Source: Pseudomonas sp. N3-W
GTDB lineage: Bacteria > Pseudomonadota > Gammaproteobacteria > Pseudomonadales > Pseudomonadaceae
Assembly: GCF_024970185.1 (NCBI RefSeq)
Contig: NZ_CP103965.1
Coordinates: 2,352,001 to 2,416,000, forward strand
Direction: 5' to 3'
Length of the DNA: 64,000 nt
The notes under the pieces are model-generated. The model had not been told where the DNA came from and did no database searches. It saw only the letters and a program-made list of their open reading frames with translations. Positions 37,928 through 47,148 of this stretch are shown here, one piece after another. The position numbers were made by a program, and so were the translations under genes. Within the stretch, counting starts at the first letter, position 1; every line of letters begins with the position of its first letter.

Positions 37928-38143
37928 ATGAAAACGAGCCTCGTTGTTAAAGTCGTGTTGATCGCCGCTACTCTGTTACTCGGCGCCTGTTCGGGCACAG
38001 GCTCAAGCCTGTCCAGCAGCAGCTGTTTCTCCGACGGTTGCCAGCAGTTCGACGGCCGTAGCGCCAACAAGGTGAATTTCGGCGGCAGTGCGATCGGTAG
38101 CAACTTCAATCAATACAGTTCGGGCTTGCTGCACGACGACTGA
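37928..38143 (+). CDS. small lipoprotein, 71 residues
   Basis: MKTSLVVKVVLIAATLLLGAC: lipobox LGAC, followed by a Ser-rich linker and two Cys (SCFSDGCQ). Ends YSSGLLHDD. Start preceded by GGGAACTGAAAATA with weak spacing. Function unknown. The following 238 bases hold a degenerate REP half and no gene. Confidence 0.7.
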   Translation: MKTSLVVKVVLIAATLLLGACSGTGSSLSSSSCFSDGCQQFDGRSANKVNFGGSAIGSNFNQYSSGLLHDD

Positions 38144-38381
38144 TTCAAGTACCAGGTGTCGTTTCTGCAGTGGCCGGGATCGACCCTGCATCAGCCCCCA
38201 ACTCGCTATCTCCCCCTTTTTTACAAAAGGCAGGGCCTGCTGCGCGGTCCAGCGCGAGCCAGCTCCCCGCCGCAGGTCCAGTGTCGGGCTTGGCTGATGG
38301 GCATCAGGTGATTGGCGCGTTTGCGCCTCGAGCAAACTTGGATAAGCTTGGCGACATCTTTTCAGCCAAGAATCCGAGCAC

Positions 38382-40097
38382 ATGATCCAAGTCACCGAAG
38401 TGTCCATCGCCGAACTGCGTGCCGCGCTCGAATCCGGCCAGACCACGGCGGTCGAGCTGGTCCAGGCCTATCTCGCCCGGATCGCCGCCTACGACGGCGC
38501 TGACACGCCCACCGCCCTCAACGCGGTGGTGGTGCGTAACCCCGAGGCGCTCAACGAAGCGCAGGCATCCGATGAGCGTCGCGCCAAGGGTCAATTGCTG
38601 GGTCCGCTCGATGGCATTCCTTATACGGCCAAGGACAGTTATCTGGTCAAGGGGCTCACTGCTGCGTCGGGCAGCCCGGCCTTTGCCAACCTGATTGCCC
38701 ATCGCGATGCGTTCACCATCGAACGGCTGCGCGCCGCCGGGGCGATCTGCCTGGGCAAGACCAACATGCCACCGATGGCCAATGGCGGCATGCAGCGCGG
38801 GGTCTATGGGCGTGCCGAGAGCCCGTACAATGCCGACTATCTCACCGCGCCTTTCGCTTCCGGCTCATCGAACGGCGCCGGCACCGCAACCGCTGCGAGC
38901 TTCGCGGCTTTCGGCCTGGCTGAAGAAACCTGGTCGAGTGGGCGCGGGCCGGCATCCAACAATGGCTTGTGTGCCTACACGCCGTCGCGTGGGGTGATTT
39001 CGGTGCGCGGCAACTGGCCGTTGACGCCGACCATGGACGTCGTTGTGCCCTATGCCAGAACCATGGCCGACCTGCTCGAAGTGCTCGATGTGGTGGTCGC
39101 CGACGACCCCGACACACGCGGCGACCTGTGGCGGATGCAGCCCTGGGTGCCGATTCCGAGCGCCGCGTCGGTGCGTCCCGACGCTTATCCGCAGCTTGCC
39201 GCGAAGGGCGATGCATTGGCGGGCAAGCGTTTCGGCGTTCCGCGCATGTTCATCAATGCCGACCCGGACGCGGGCACCAGCGAAAAACCGGGCATCGGTG
39301 GGCCGACTGGCCAGCGCATCAACACTCGCGCCTCGGTGATCGAGCTGTGGGACGCGGCGCGCAAGGCACTCGAGGCTGCGGGTGCCGACGTGATTGAAGT
39401 CGATTTCCCGCTGGTGTCCAACTGCGAGGGCGATCGCCCCGGCGCGCCGACGGTGTTCAGCCGCGGCCTGGTGTCGAAAGCGTTCATGCATGACGAGTTG
39501 TGGGAGCTGTCGGCCTGGGCATTCGATGATTTCCTGCGGGCCAACGGCGATCCGGCGCTGAACCGCTTGGCGGACGTGAACGGCTCGTTGATTTTCCCTC
39601 ACGACCCCGGCACGTTGCCCAATCGCGAAGACGATCTGGCAGCGGGCATGGACGAATATGTGCGGATGGCCGAGCGCGGCATCACGCCGTGGGACCAGAT
39701 CGCGACCGTGCCTGATGGCTTGCGCGGTCTTGAGCAGACGCGCCGGATCGATCTTGAACTCTGGATGGACCGGTTGGGGCTGGACGCGGTGCTGTTTCCG
39801 ACGGTGGCGGATGTGGGACCGGCGAATGCCGATGTTGATCTGGCGTCGGCGGACATTGCCTGGAGCAACGGCGTGTGGGTAGCCAACGGCAATCTGGCGA
39901 TCCGGCATTTGGGTGTGCCGACGGTCACGGTGCCGATGGGAGTGATGTCGGACATTGGCATGCCGGTGGGGCTGACGTTCGCCGGGCGGGCCTATGATGA
40001 TTCGAATCTGCTGCGATTTGCGTCGGCGTTTGAGTCGACCGGGAGCAAGCGGATGATCCCGCCGCGTACGCCAGCGTTGCCAATCGGCAAAGAATAG
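38382..40097 (+). CDS. amidase-signature family hydrolase
   Basis: 571 residues. The catalytic Lys is in YTAKDSYLVKG; the Ser-cisSer-Lys triad is completed by the GSSNGAG segment and the Ser in ETWSSGRGPA, which aligns with the usual DTGGSIRxPA. The Glu-Thr-Trp-Ser variant is unusual for the family. It hydrolyses amide bonds; substrate unknown. Monocistronic; the next gene is divergent and convergent REP follows. Confidence 0.88.
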   Translation: MIQVTEVSIAELRAALESGQTTAVELVQAYLARIAAYDGADTPTALNAVVVRNPEALNEAQASDERRAKGQLLGPLDGIPYTAKDSYLVKGLTAASGSPAFANLIAHRDAFTIERLRAAGAICLGKTNMPPMANGGMQRGVYGRAESPYNADYLTAPFASGSSNGAGTATAASFAAFGLAEETWSSGRGPASNNGLCAYTPSRGVISVRGNWPLTPTMDVVVPYARTMADLLEVLDVVVADDPDTRGDLWRMQPWVPIPSAASVRPDAYPQLAAKGDALAGKRFGVPRMFINADPDAGTSEKPGIGGPTGQRINTRASVIELWDAARKALEAAGADVIEVDFPLVSNCEGDRPGAPTVFSRGLVSKAFMHDELWELSAWAFDDFLRANGDPALNRLADVNGSLIFPHDPGTLPNREDDLAAGMDEYVRMAERGITPWDQIATVPDGLRGLEQTRRIDLELWMDRLGLDAVLFPTVADVGPANADVDLASADIAWSNGVWVANGNLAIRHLGVPTVTVPMGVMSDIGMPVGLTFAGRAYDDSNLLRFASAFESTGSKRMIPPRTPALPIGKE

Positions 40098-40114
40098 AAG
40101 GGAAGCACAAAACC

Positions 40115-40142
40115 TGTGGGAGCGAGCAAGCTCGCTCCCACA
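40115..40142. repeat. compact REP hairpin
   Basis: TGTGGGAGCGAG-CAAG-CTCGCTCCCACA: perfect 12-bp stem and 4-base loop between the convergent amidase and hydrolase genes. Confidence 0.9.
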
Positions 40143-40192
40143 ATGGTTATTCGTATGAGCTGAAGCTCAATGCCATGTCGAACAGCGTTGCC

Positions 40193-41113
40193 TCACAGGT
40201 GTTCCCTGAAGAACGGAACCAGTTTGGCCAGCGCCTGGCCCACTGGCTCTGGCTTGTCATACAGGTCGTAGTGCGACCAGCCCGCAACGACCACGATTTC
40301 CTTTTTCTGCGAGGCTGCGCGACCGAAAACTTCGTGGCCGTCCCGGTAAGCGCCGAACGCCCCGACCCGATCGCCCACGATCACCATCAGCGGTTGCGTC
40401 AGCAAAATCTCGGCATAGTGGAAGGCGTCCCAGCTGGCGGCGTTGCTCTGGTGAGACAGCAGCGAGCGATTGACGCCATGGGGCTGCTGGCCGCGTGAGG
40501 TTCGGTAGTATTCGGTCGCCTCGTACAGATCAGTCTCGGTCAGGCCGAGTTTTTCCGCCTCGGCAGGCGAGGAGGGCAGTACGTCGTCCACGCGCAGCTC
40601 GGCGCCACGGACTTCGGCAGTTCGTTGCTTGGCCATGGCTTCCAGCAGGGCGAGGGGGTTGTATCCGCTAAAACCTTCGCGCATCAGCCGGCCATAGTTC
40701 ACGCCGGTGACGCTGCCCACTGCCTTGATACGGCGTTCGGTCATCGCCGCATTGATCGCGTAACCGCCGCCGCCACAGATGCCGAGTACACCGATGCGCT
40801 CTTCGTCGACATAGGGCAGGCTCACCAGATAGTCGGCGACCACGCGAAAGTCTTCGACGCGATGGCTTGGGTCCTCGATGTAGCGTGGCTCACCGCCGCT
40901 CGCACCCTGGAAGCTCGCGTCGAAGGCGATAACCACAAAGCCTTCTTTGGCCAGGGCCGCACCGTAGACATTGCCGGAGGTCTGTTCCTTGCAACTGCCG
41001 ATCGGGTGCGCGCTGATGATCGCGGGGTATTTTTTCCCGGCGTTGAAATCAGCTGGAAAATAAATATCGGCGGCGATATTCCAGTACAGGTTCTTGATGC
41101 TGACGGTTTCCAT
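40193..41113 (-). CDS. alpha/beta hydrolase, dienelactone-hydrolase-like
   Basis: 306 residues. The nucleophile elbow is GICGGGGY, putting Cys113 at the nucleophile position as in dienelactone hydrolase; the His in WSHYDLYD fits the third triad member. No signal peptide. It belongs to the DLH/acetyl-xylan-esterase-like group whose substrates vary. The 5' region (41114-41434) separates it from the divergent OsmC-YcaO gene. Confidence 0.82.
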   Translation of the reverse strand: METVSIKNLYWNIAADIYFPADFNAGKKYPAIISAHPIGSCKEQTSGNVYGAALAKEGFVVIAFDASFQGASGGEPRYIEDPSHRVEDFRVVADYLVSLPYVDEERIGVLGICGGGGYAINAAMTERRIKAVGSVTGVNYGRLMREGFSGYNPLALLEAMAKQRTAEVRGAELRVDDVLPSSPAEAEKLGLTETDLYEATEYYRTSRGQQPHGVNRSLLSHQSNAASWDAFHYAEILLTQPLMVIVGDRVGAFGAYRDGHEVFGRAASQKKEIVVVAGWSHYDLYDKPEPVGQALAKLVPFFREHL

Positions 41114-41229
41114 CTAATTCACCTCGTTTGATTGGGTCGATCAAGTCGTTCGCCGTTGCGCTGTGCTGCCACGCAATCGGGCTGACGAGGTGAAGATTGA
41201 ACCTGTTGCGGGGGGACAAAAAGAGAGCG

Positions 41230-41260
41230 CTTATCCTGGGAAAAAGTTTCCCGGGATAAG
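41230..41260. promoter_or_regulatory. 14-bp inverted repeat in the divergent promoter region
   Basis: CTTATCCTGGGAAA (41230-41243) and TTTCCCGGGATAAG (41247-41260), one mismatch, three-base centre. It lies 117 bases upstream of the hydrolase start and 175 before the OsmC-YcaO start; a dimeric operator is plausible. The remaining sequence of 41114-41434 shows no gene. Confidence 0.5.
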
Positions 41261-41434
41261 CTGAGCGGCCGGTCCCGACCCGGGAAATACAAGCCGTCAT
41301 GCCCTCAGCGCGCTGCTGCCTTCGAGCGCGCGGGTGATGACCGCTCAACGGCTATTAATGAAAGCACAAGACTTCCGGCTGAAAGACCGGATAATAGCGG
41401 CCAAATTTTTAGCTTGTCATTTTGGTAATCCCGC

Positions 41435-43642
41435 ATGGAAATCAAGGTCAATTTTCTCGACAACCTTCGGCTCGAAGCCAAGTTCGATGACTTCACGGTG
41501 GTAGCTGATCAACCCATCCGCTACAAGGGCGATGGTTCGGCCCCGGGTCCATTCGATTACTTTCTGGCTTCGTCGGCCCTGTGCGCGGCTTACTTTGTGA
41601 AGTTGTACTGCAGCACTCGCAATATCCCCACCGACAACATCCGCCTGTCGCAGAACAACATCGTCGACCCGGAAAACCGCTACAACCAGATTTTCAAGAT
41701 TCAGGTCGAATTGCCAGCCGATATTTCCGACAAGGACCGCCAGGGCATCTTGCGCTCCATTGACCGTTGCACGGTCAAGAAGGTGGTGCAGGCCGGGCCT
41801 GAGTTCGTGATCGAGGAAGTGGAAAATCTGGATGCCGATGCCCAGGCATTGCTGATGCCTGTTTCTCATTCAGAAGGGGGCACCTACATTGCCGGCAAGG
41901 ATCTGCCGCTGGAGCAGACCATCGCCAACATGTCGGCGATTCTGGCGGACCTGGGCATGAAGATTGAAATCGCTTCGTGGCGCAATATCGTTCCCAACGT
42001 GTGGTCGTTGCATACCCGTGACGCGCACTCGCCGATGTGTTTCACCAATGGCAAGGGCGCGACCAAGGAAGGCGCATTGGCGTCGGCGTTGGGCGAGTTT
42101 ATCGAGCGGCTCAACTGCAACTTTTTCTACAACGATCAGTTCTGGGGCGAAGACATCGCCAACGCGGCGTTCGTGCATTACCCGAACGAACGCTGGTTCA
42201 AGCCTGGCCCCGAAGATGCGCTGCCGGCTGAAATCCTCGACGCGTACTGCCTGAAGATCTACAACCGCGATGGCGAGCTGCGGGGCTCGCACCTGACCGA
42301 CACCAACTCCGGCAACGTACAGCGCGGCATCTGCTCGCTGCCGTACGTGCGTCAGTCGGACGGCGAGGTGGTGTATTTCCCGTCCAACCTGATCGAGAAC
42401 CTGTTCCTCAGCAACGGCATGAGTGCCGGTAACACGCTGGCCGAGGCGCAGGTGCAATGCCTGTCGGAAATCTTCGAGCGCGCGGTAAAGCGCGAAATCA
42501 TCGAAGGTGAAATGGCGCTGCCGGATGTGCCGCAGGACGTGCTGGCGAAATACCCCGCCATTCTGGCGGGTATTCAGGGGCTGGAACAGCAGGGCTTTCC
42601 GGTGCTGGTGAAGGATGCTTCGCTGGGCGGCGAGTTCCCGGTGATGTGCGTGACCTTGATGAATCCGCGTACCGGCGGTGTGTTTGCCTCGTTCGGCGCG
42701 CACCCAAGCCTGGAGGTGGCGCTGGAGCGCAGCCTCACTGAATTGCTCCAGGGCCGCAGTTTCGAAGGCCTCAACGACTTGCCGCAGCCGACCTTTCAAG
42801 GTCACGCGGTGACTGAGCCGAACAACTTTGTTGAGCACTTCATCGATTCCAGCGGTGTGGTGTCATGGCGCTTCTTCAGTGCACAGTCCGATTTCGAATT
42901 TGTCGAATGGGATTTCTCCGGCCAGGGTGAAAACTCCAATGCCGAGGAAGCCGCGACCTTGTTCGGCATTCTCGAAGACATGGGCAAAGAAGCGTACATG
43001 GCGGTGTATGACGACCTGGGCGCAACGGCCTGTCGCATTCTGGTGCCGGATTACTCGGAAATTTATCCGGTGGAGGACCTGATCTGGGATAACACCAACA
43101 AGGCGCTGTTGTTCCGTGCCGATATCCTCAACCTGCACAGCCTGAGCAAAGTCGGCCTGAGAACGCTGGCCCAGCGTCTGGAAGACAGTGATCTGGATGA
43201 TTACACCGACATCACCACCTTGATCGGCATCGAGTTTGACGACAATACCGCCTGGGGTCAGTTGACGATCCTGGAGTTGAAGTTGCTGATTTACCTTGCC
43301 CTGAAGAAGTTTGACCAGGCCAAGGATCTGGTGGAAGCGTTCCTGCAATACAACGACAACACGGTCGAGCGCGGCTTGTTTTACCAGGCCGTGAACGTGG
43401 TGTTGGAGATGCAACTGGACGAGGATCTGGAACTGGGCGACTACGAGGTGAATTTCCGCCGGATGTTTGGCAACGAGCGGATGGACGCAGCGATTGGCTC
43501 GGTGGACGGTAGCGTGCGTTTCTACGGCTTGACGCCTACCAGCATGAAGCTGGAAGGGCTCGACCGGCACCAGCGCTTGATCGACAGCTACAAAAAACTG
43601 CACACCGCGCGGGCCACTGCGGCGGCGGGTCGGCTGCCATAG
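41435..43642 (+). CDS. OsmC-YcaO fusion protein
   Basis: 735 residues. N-terminal OsmC/Ohr-like domain (1-140, PGPFDYFLASSALCAAYF), YcaO ATP-dependent domain (about 190-560; EGALASALGEFIERLNCNFF, EAQVQCLSEIFERAVKREI), and a C-terminal TPR-like helical tail. YcaO enzymes activate amide backbones using ATP in RiPP heterocyclisation or thioamidation; E. coli YcaO is instead linked to RimO-dependent ribosomal S12 methylthiolation. With no peptide precursor or dehydrogenase nearby, a housekeeping role is more likely. Monocistronic. Confidence 0.88.
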   Translation: MEIKVNFLDNLRLEAKFDDFTVVADQPIRYKGDGSAPGPFDYFLASSALCAAYFVKLYCSTRNIPTDNIRLSQNNIVDPENRYNQIFKIQVELPADISDKDRQGILRSIDRCTVKKVVQAGPEFVIEEVENLDADAQALLMPVSHSEGGTYIAGKDLPLEQTIANMSAILADLGMKIEIASWRNIVPNVWSLHTRDAHSPMCFTNGKGATKEGALASALGEFIERLNCNFFYNDQFWGEDIANAAFVHYPNERWFKPGPEDALPAEILDAYCLKIYNRDGELRGSHLTDTNSGNVQRGICSLPYVRQSDGEVVYFPSNLIENLFLSNGMSAGNTLAEAQVQCLSEIFERAVKREIIEGEMALPDVPQDVLAKYPAILAGIQGLEQQGFPVLVKDASLGGEFPVMCVTLMNPRTGGVFASFGAHPSLEVALERSLTELLQGRSFEGLNDLPQPTFQGHAVTEPNNFVEHFIDSSGVVSWRFFSAQSDFEFVEWDFSGQGENSNAEEAATLFGILEDMGKEAYMAVYDDLGATACRILVPDYSEIYPVEDLIWDNTNKALLFRADILNLHSLSKVGLRTLAQRLEDSDLDDYTDITTLIGIEFDDNTAWGQLTILELKLLIYLALKKFDQAKDLVEAFLQYNDNTVERGLFYQAVNVVLEMQLDEDLELGDYEVNFRRMFGNERMDAAIGSVDGSVRFYGLTPTSMKLEGLDRHQRLIDSYKKLHTARATAAAGRLP

Positions 43643-43689
43643 AATCGGTCGCCGGGCCTCGTGTGCTCATGAGGCCCGGCTCCCGCTTT

Positions 43690-44250
43690 TTAGCGTTTGA
43701 TCAGGGAAATCTTCGTGCCTTCGATGCTGACGCCAGCCATCAAGCCCTGCTGGTCGAAGATGAACGCATAGGCGTCGTCTTTCAGTGTCGAGCTGGACAG
43801 GTTCTTCGCAGCCCCTTCATCCACCACGACCACGGTCGGGCCTACGCCGATCTCCCAGCCTTTGGTTTTACTGACGTAGTTCACCGCTTTGTCGGTCATC
43901 AGGAACACCACATAGCCGTACGACTGGGCGCCTGCCTGCAACCCCCACGAACCCGTGACGGAGTTGTAATAGTTCTGTACTTGCTTACCCTTCATTAACA
44001 CGCCTTCACCATAGCCACCGCCGAACACCAGACCCGCCTTGATGATTTTCGGGAAGACCAGGATGGCTTTGGCTTTATGCGCGATGGTTTCGGAGAATGG
44101 GTTGGCCTTGTACAGACTTTGCAAGGCTTGCCGGGAATCGGCATTGAGATCCTCGGCGGTGGCCGCGCCTGCCGTGTTCAGAAGGCTCGTCGATGCCAAT
44201 GATGCTGCCGCGAGGAAGATCGAGAGAAAGAACCGCATTGATTGAGTCAT
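43690..44250 (-). CDS. SYLF-domain (YSC84-like) lipid-binding protein
   Basis: 186 residues with a signal peptide (LSIFLAAASLASTSLLNTAGA). The SYLF/DUF500 domain shows AILVFPKIIKAGLVFGGGYGEGVL and YYNSVTGSWGLQAGAQ. Such proteins bind phosphoinositide-like lipids in eukaryotes; bacterial function is unknown, likely periplasmic. Start 44250 gives the signal peptide. Convergent with the OsmC-YcaO gene at 48 bases. Confidence 0.88.
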   Translation of the reverse strand: MTQSMRFFLSIFLAAASLASTSLLNTAGAATAEDLNADSRQALQSLYKANPFSETIAHKAKAILVFPKIIKAGLVFGGGYGEGVLMKGKQVQNYYNSVTGSWGLQAGAQSYGYVVFLMTDKAVNYVSKTKGWEIGVGPTVVVVDEGAAKNLSSSTLKDDAYAFIFDQQGLMAGVSIEGTKISLIKR

Positions 44251-44452
44251 TTCCGTACTCCGATACGGGAGCGTGGGATGAGAGCAGCAGTCAACACCTG
44301 CGCTTATCCGATGCACCCTAAGTGTGTGAATCGCCAGCATCGCTCTTGAGTAAAACAGGCCACAGGCCACTGATCCGTCGTGATGCCATCACTGGTTGTG
44401 ACCACTGTTTAACAGCCGGGTTCGTCGTCGGCGGCGGATTTTGGCCGTTTTC

Positions 44453-45694
44453 TCACGACGGTTTGGCAAACCCGTGCAGCAGGTGCTGTTTGCGCGTCAT
44501 GAAGTAGATCGCGACGCCCGCGGCGGCGATGCCCGAGGCCGCGCCGACACCGAGTGCCCAGCGCGGGCCCAGGTGGTCGGCCACGTAACCCACGATCGGC
44601 GCACCAATCGGGGTGCAGCCGAGCGCAATGCCTACACGCAATGCCATCACTCGTCCGCGCATGACGGGCTCGGTCGTGAGCTGCATCAAGCTGTTGCTGG
44701 TGTTGCTGAAGGTGATGGCGCCCACGCCGATGATCACCAGTGCGGCGGCGAACAACCAGTAGTTCGGGGCGAAGGCGGCCAGCGTACAACCGAGCCCGAA
44801 CACGGCGGCGCCGATCAGCAGCGACTGGAACCGTGGTCGCTCACGGCCGGCGGCAAGCAATGCCCCTGCGAGGGTGCCGATGGCCAGGGTTGACGACAGC
44901 AGGCCGTAACCACGGGCGTCGGTGTGGAACACGCTGGCGGCCATGGTCGAGATGAAGATCGGGAAATTCATGCCGAAGGTGCCGATCAGGAACAGCATGA
45001 CCAGGATTGCCATGAGGTCCGGTCGGGCCCAGACATAACGCAAACCCTCGGTGAGACTGCCCTTGGTGCGCAATGCGCGTGCCTTGGTGTGCAGCGTGGA
45101 AACACGCAGCAGAAACAGCGAGGCCAGCACTGCGAAAAAACTCGCACCGTTGAGCAGGAACGCCCAACCGGTGCCCACCGAAGCAATGGTCAGGCCGGCC
45201 ACCGCCGGGCCGATCATTCGCGCCGCGTTGAACGAGGTCGAGTTGAGCGCGACGGCGTTTGACAGATCCTTCTCGCCAACCAGGTCCGCGACGAATATCT
45301 GCCGCACCGGCGCGTCGAAGGACGACGCGCAGCCGGACAGAAAGGCAAACACATAGACCTGCCAGAGCTGGACGATGCCGGTGACCGTCAGCAGCCCCAG
45401 CGCCAACGCCAGCAGGCCCATCACGCCTTGGGTCGCCATCAGCATCTTGCGCTTGTTGTAGTGGTCGGCGGCGAAGCCGGTCCACGGCAGCAGCAGAAGC
45501 TGCGGCCCGAACTGCAACGCCATGACCGTGCCGACAGCGGCGGCATTGTGTGGCGTGAGTTGGGTCAGCACCAACCAGTCCTGGGCCGTGCGTTGCATCC
45601 ACGTCCCGATATTGGAGACCAGTGCGCCAGCTGCCCAGATGCGATAGTTGGGGCTCTTCAGCGAGCGAAAGATGCCCCTCGCCACGCCACTCAC
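44453..45694 (-). CDS. MFS transporter (enterobactin-exporter-like group)
   Basis: 413 residues, 10-12 membrane segments (SNIGTWMQRTAQDWLV at the N-terminus, DHYNKRKMLM in loop 2-3). The start is GTG at 45694, overlapping the preceding gene's stop as GTGA, so it is translationally coupled. It is the third gene of the MarR-isochorismatase-DUF operon. Substrate unknown; efflux is likely. Confidence 0.85.
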   Translation of the reverse strand: MSGVARGIFRSLKSPNYRIWAAGALVSNIGTWMQRTAQDWLVLTQLTPHNAAAVGTVMALQFGPQLLLLPWTGFAADHYNKRKMLMATQGVMGLLALALGLLTVTGIVQLWQVYVFAFLSGCASSFDAPVRQIFVADLVGEKDLSNAVALNSTSFNAARMIGPAVAGLTIASVGTGWAFLLNGASFFAVLASLFLLRVSTLHTKARALRTKGSLTEGLRYVWARPDLMAILVMLFLIGTFGMNFPIFISTMAASVFHTDARGYGLLSSTLAIGTLAGALLAAGRERPRFQSLLIGAAVFGLGCTLAAFAPNYWLFAAALVIIGVGAITFSNTSNSLMQLTTEPVMRGRVMALRVGIALGCTPIGAPIVGYVADHLGPRWALGVGAASGIAAAGVAIYFMTRKQHLLHGFAKPS

Positions 45695-46020
45695 GACGGC
45701 TCCGACGTATTGCCACCGTGGAAGCGGCCGAAATGTCGCGCCACATACAGGCTCAGTGCCAGGGCCCCGAGCCCGAAGGCGAGGGCATCACTCGTGCTTT
45801 TGAGGTCAAAGTCACCGACCCGACAGACCAGCCCATAGCCGATGAGCAAATTGAAAAACCCCCAAAGCACGTTCACGGTCGAGGAGGACAGCCCTTGCCC
45901 GGGCGGATTGGCGAACGGGGTCTGGAACGCTTCGCCCCGTACGCCGCTGACGATGTGCGGCAGGGCGTTGGTGAGAAAGGCGCCGCCGAAGAAGTAAGCC
46001 AGCAGATCCAGCCATTGCAT
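45691..46020 (-). CDS. small membrane protein
   Basis: 109 residues with three hydrophobic stretches (WLDLLAYFFGGAFLTNALPH, STVNVLWGFFNLLIGYGL, and a last one near residue 85-95). No family name recognised. It starts 2 bases after the isochorismatase stop and overlaps the MFS gene start, so its role is probably with the transporter. Confidence 0.7.
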   Translation of the reverse strand: MQWLDLLAYFFGGAFLTNALPHIVSGVRGEAFQTPFANPPGQGLSSSTVNVLWGFFNLLIGYGLVCRVGDFDLKSTSDALAFGLGALALSLYVARHFGRFHGGNTSEPS

Positions 46021-46022
46021 GT

Positions 46023-46586
46023 TCAGGCCCCCGTTGTGTCGAGCCGGTTGATGATGTCTTGCGCGGTGCCCGTTTCGCCCAGCCTCGGGAAGACATGATT
46101 GACGCTGTAGGCATGCGCCTCGGGATTTGCATCCGTCATGGCATCGACAGACAGGGTGACGTTGAAGCCGTGCTCGTACGCCTGGCGGGCCGTCGATTCG
46201 ACGCCGGTGCCGGTGGCGACGCCCGTGACGACCACCTGAGTAACGCCCAGTGCCTTCAGCCGCTGCTCAAGATCGGTGTTGGCGAACGCGCCCCAGCTGC
46301 GCTTCGTCACCAGGAGGTCGCCGGGTTGCTGATCGAGTTCGGGGATCAGCTCAGCCCAGTCTTCAGGCAACGCTTCGCTGCGGCGCGGTCGCTCGGTGCG
46401 GCCGGGAGCAAAGCCTGTGACGTTGACCAGCACCACGGGCAAACCGCGTTGGCGGAACGCGTCGAGCAGCGCCCGCGAGCGTTCCACAATCGCCTCGATA
46501 GGATGGATGAAGGGGTAGCCGACGATGCCTTTTTGCAGGTCCACGACGATGAGGGCGGTGTTCGGGTCAAGCGCGGTAATGGCCAT
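46023..46586 (-). CDS. isochorismatase-like hydrolase lacking the catalytic Cys
   Basis: 187 residues. Triad Asp16 (VVDLQKG) and Lys95 (VTKRSWGAF) are kept, but the site of the nucleophilic Cys (normally TNICVEST) reads TGTGVEST, so Gly128 replaces Cys. True isochorismatases also lack Cys, as does PhzD, so it may still hydrolyse a vinyl ether; alternatively it is a binding protein. Same operon as the MFS pump under MarR. Confidence 0.82.
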   Translation of the reverse strand: MAITALDPNTALIVVDLQKGIVGYPFIHPIEAIVERSRALLDAFRQRGLPVVLVNVTGFAPGRTERPRRSEALPEDWAELIPELDQQPGDLLVTKRSWGAFANTDLEQRLKALGVTQVVVTGVATGTGVESTARQAYEHGFNVTLSVDAMTDANPEAHAYSVNHVFPRLGETGTAQDIINRLDTTGA

Positions 46587-46615
46587 GTTACTTCCTCGAA
46601 CGAGCCGGCAATGGC

Positions 46616-47068
46616 TCAGAAATCGGCAAGGCGTTGCAGCAGTTTCACCGCTGCGGCGAGTTCGCTTTGTTCCTGGGGGGACAGTTGCACTTGCAGGGCA
46701 CGTAACAGCCAGTCGTCTTTGGCGGCGCGGCTTTCCTTGAGTTTTTTTCGAAAAGCAGCAGTCAGGTCGATCAGGGTTTGTCGACCGTCAGTGGGATGGG
46801 GTTTGCCGCTGACGGCTTTCATCGCCTCCAGCCCGGCCACGGTGATGCGCATGGACTGCGGGCGCACGCTTTCTGCCCGGGCAAGGGCGGACACGGTCGC
46901 CGGCCCGTCACGGTCAAGGCGCAGCAGCACCGACTTCTGGGCGGACGTGAGGTCATTCGGATGGGTTTGCTCGCGCAACCGCCGGATCAGTTTGCCCAGG
47001 GAAATGCGCAGTTCAGCGGCCAGGGGGGCCGCTGATTGAGGGTCGGATTGGGGAGATAAGTCAGTCAT
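46616..47068 (-). CDS. MarR-family regulator
   Basis: 150 residues: helix-turn-helix LTSAQKSVLLRLDRDGPATVSALARAESVRPQSM with the wing ADGRQ-type region KPHPTDGRQTLIDLTA. MarR proteins repress adjacent efflux and detoxification genes until a phenolic or oxidant is bound. It lies 29 bases upstream of the isochorismatase gene on the same strand and is first in the operon. Confidence 0.88.
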   Translation of the reverse strand: MTDLSPQSDPQSAAPLAAELRISLGKLIRRLREQTHPNDLTSAQKSVLLRLDRDGPATVSALARAESVRPQSMRITVAGLEAMKAVSGKPHPTDGRQTLIDLTAAFRKKLKESRAAKDDWLLRALQVQLSPQEQSELAAAVKLLQRLADF

Positions 47069-47087
47069 GGGCTGACCCTAACATAAG

Positions 47088-47107
47088 AACAGTTAAACTG
47101 TACAGTT
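47088..47107. promoter_or_regulatory. possible MarR operator
   Basis: AACAGTTAAACTGTACAGTT: an ACAGT/ACTGT inverted repeat with a third overlapping half-site, 20-40 bases upstream of the marR start. Autoregulation of the operon is the usual arrangement. Confidence 0.4.
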
Positions 47108-47148
47108 TTGCTGTATTGAATGCTTTTGACCTCGGCACCGCAGCCGGA

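Noticed and set aside
41435..43642. RiPP biosynthetic locus around YcaO
   Set aside because: No precursor peptide, dehydrogenase, leader peptidase or exporter lies within several genes on either side.
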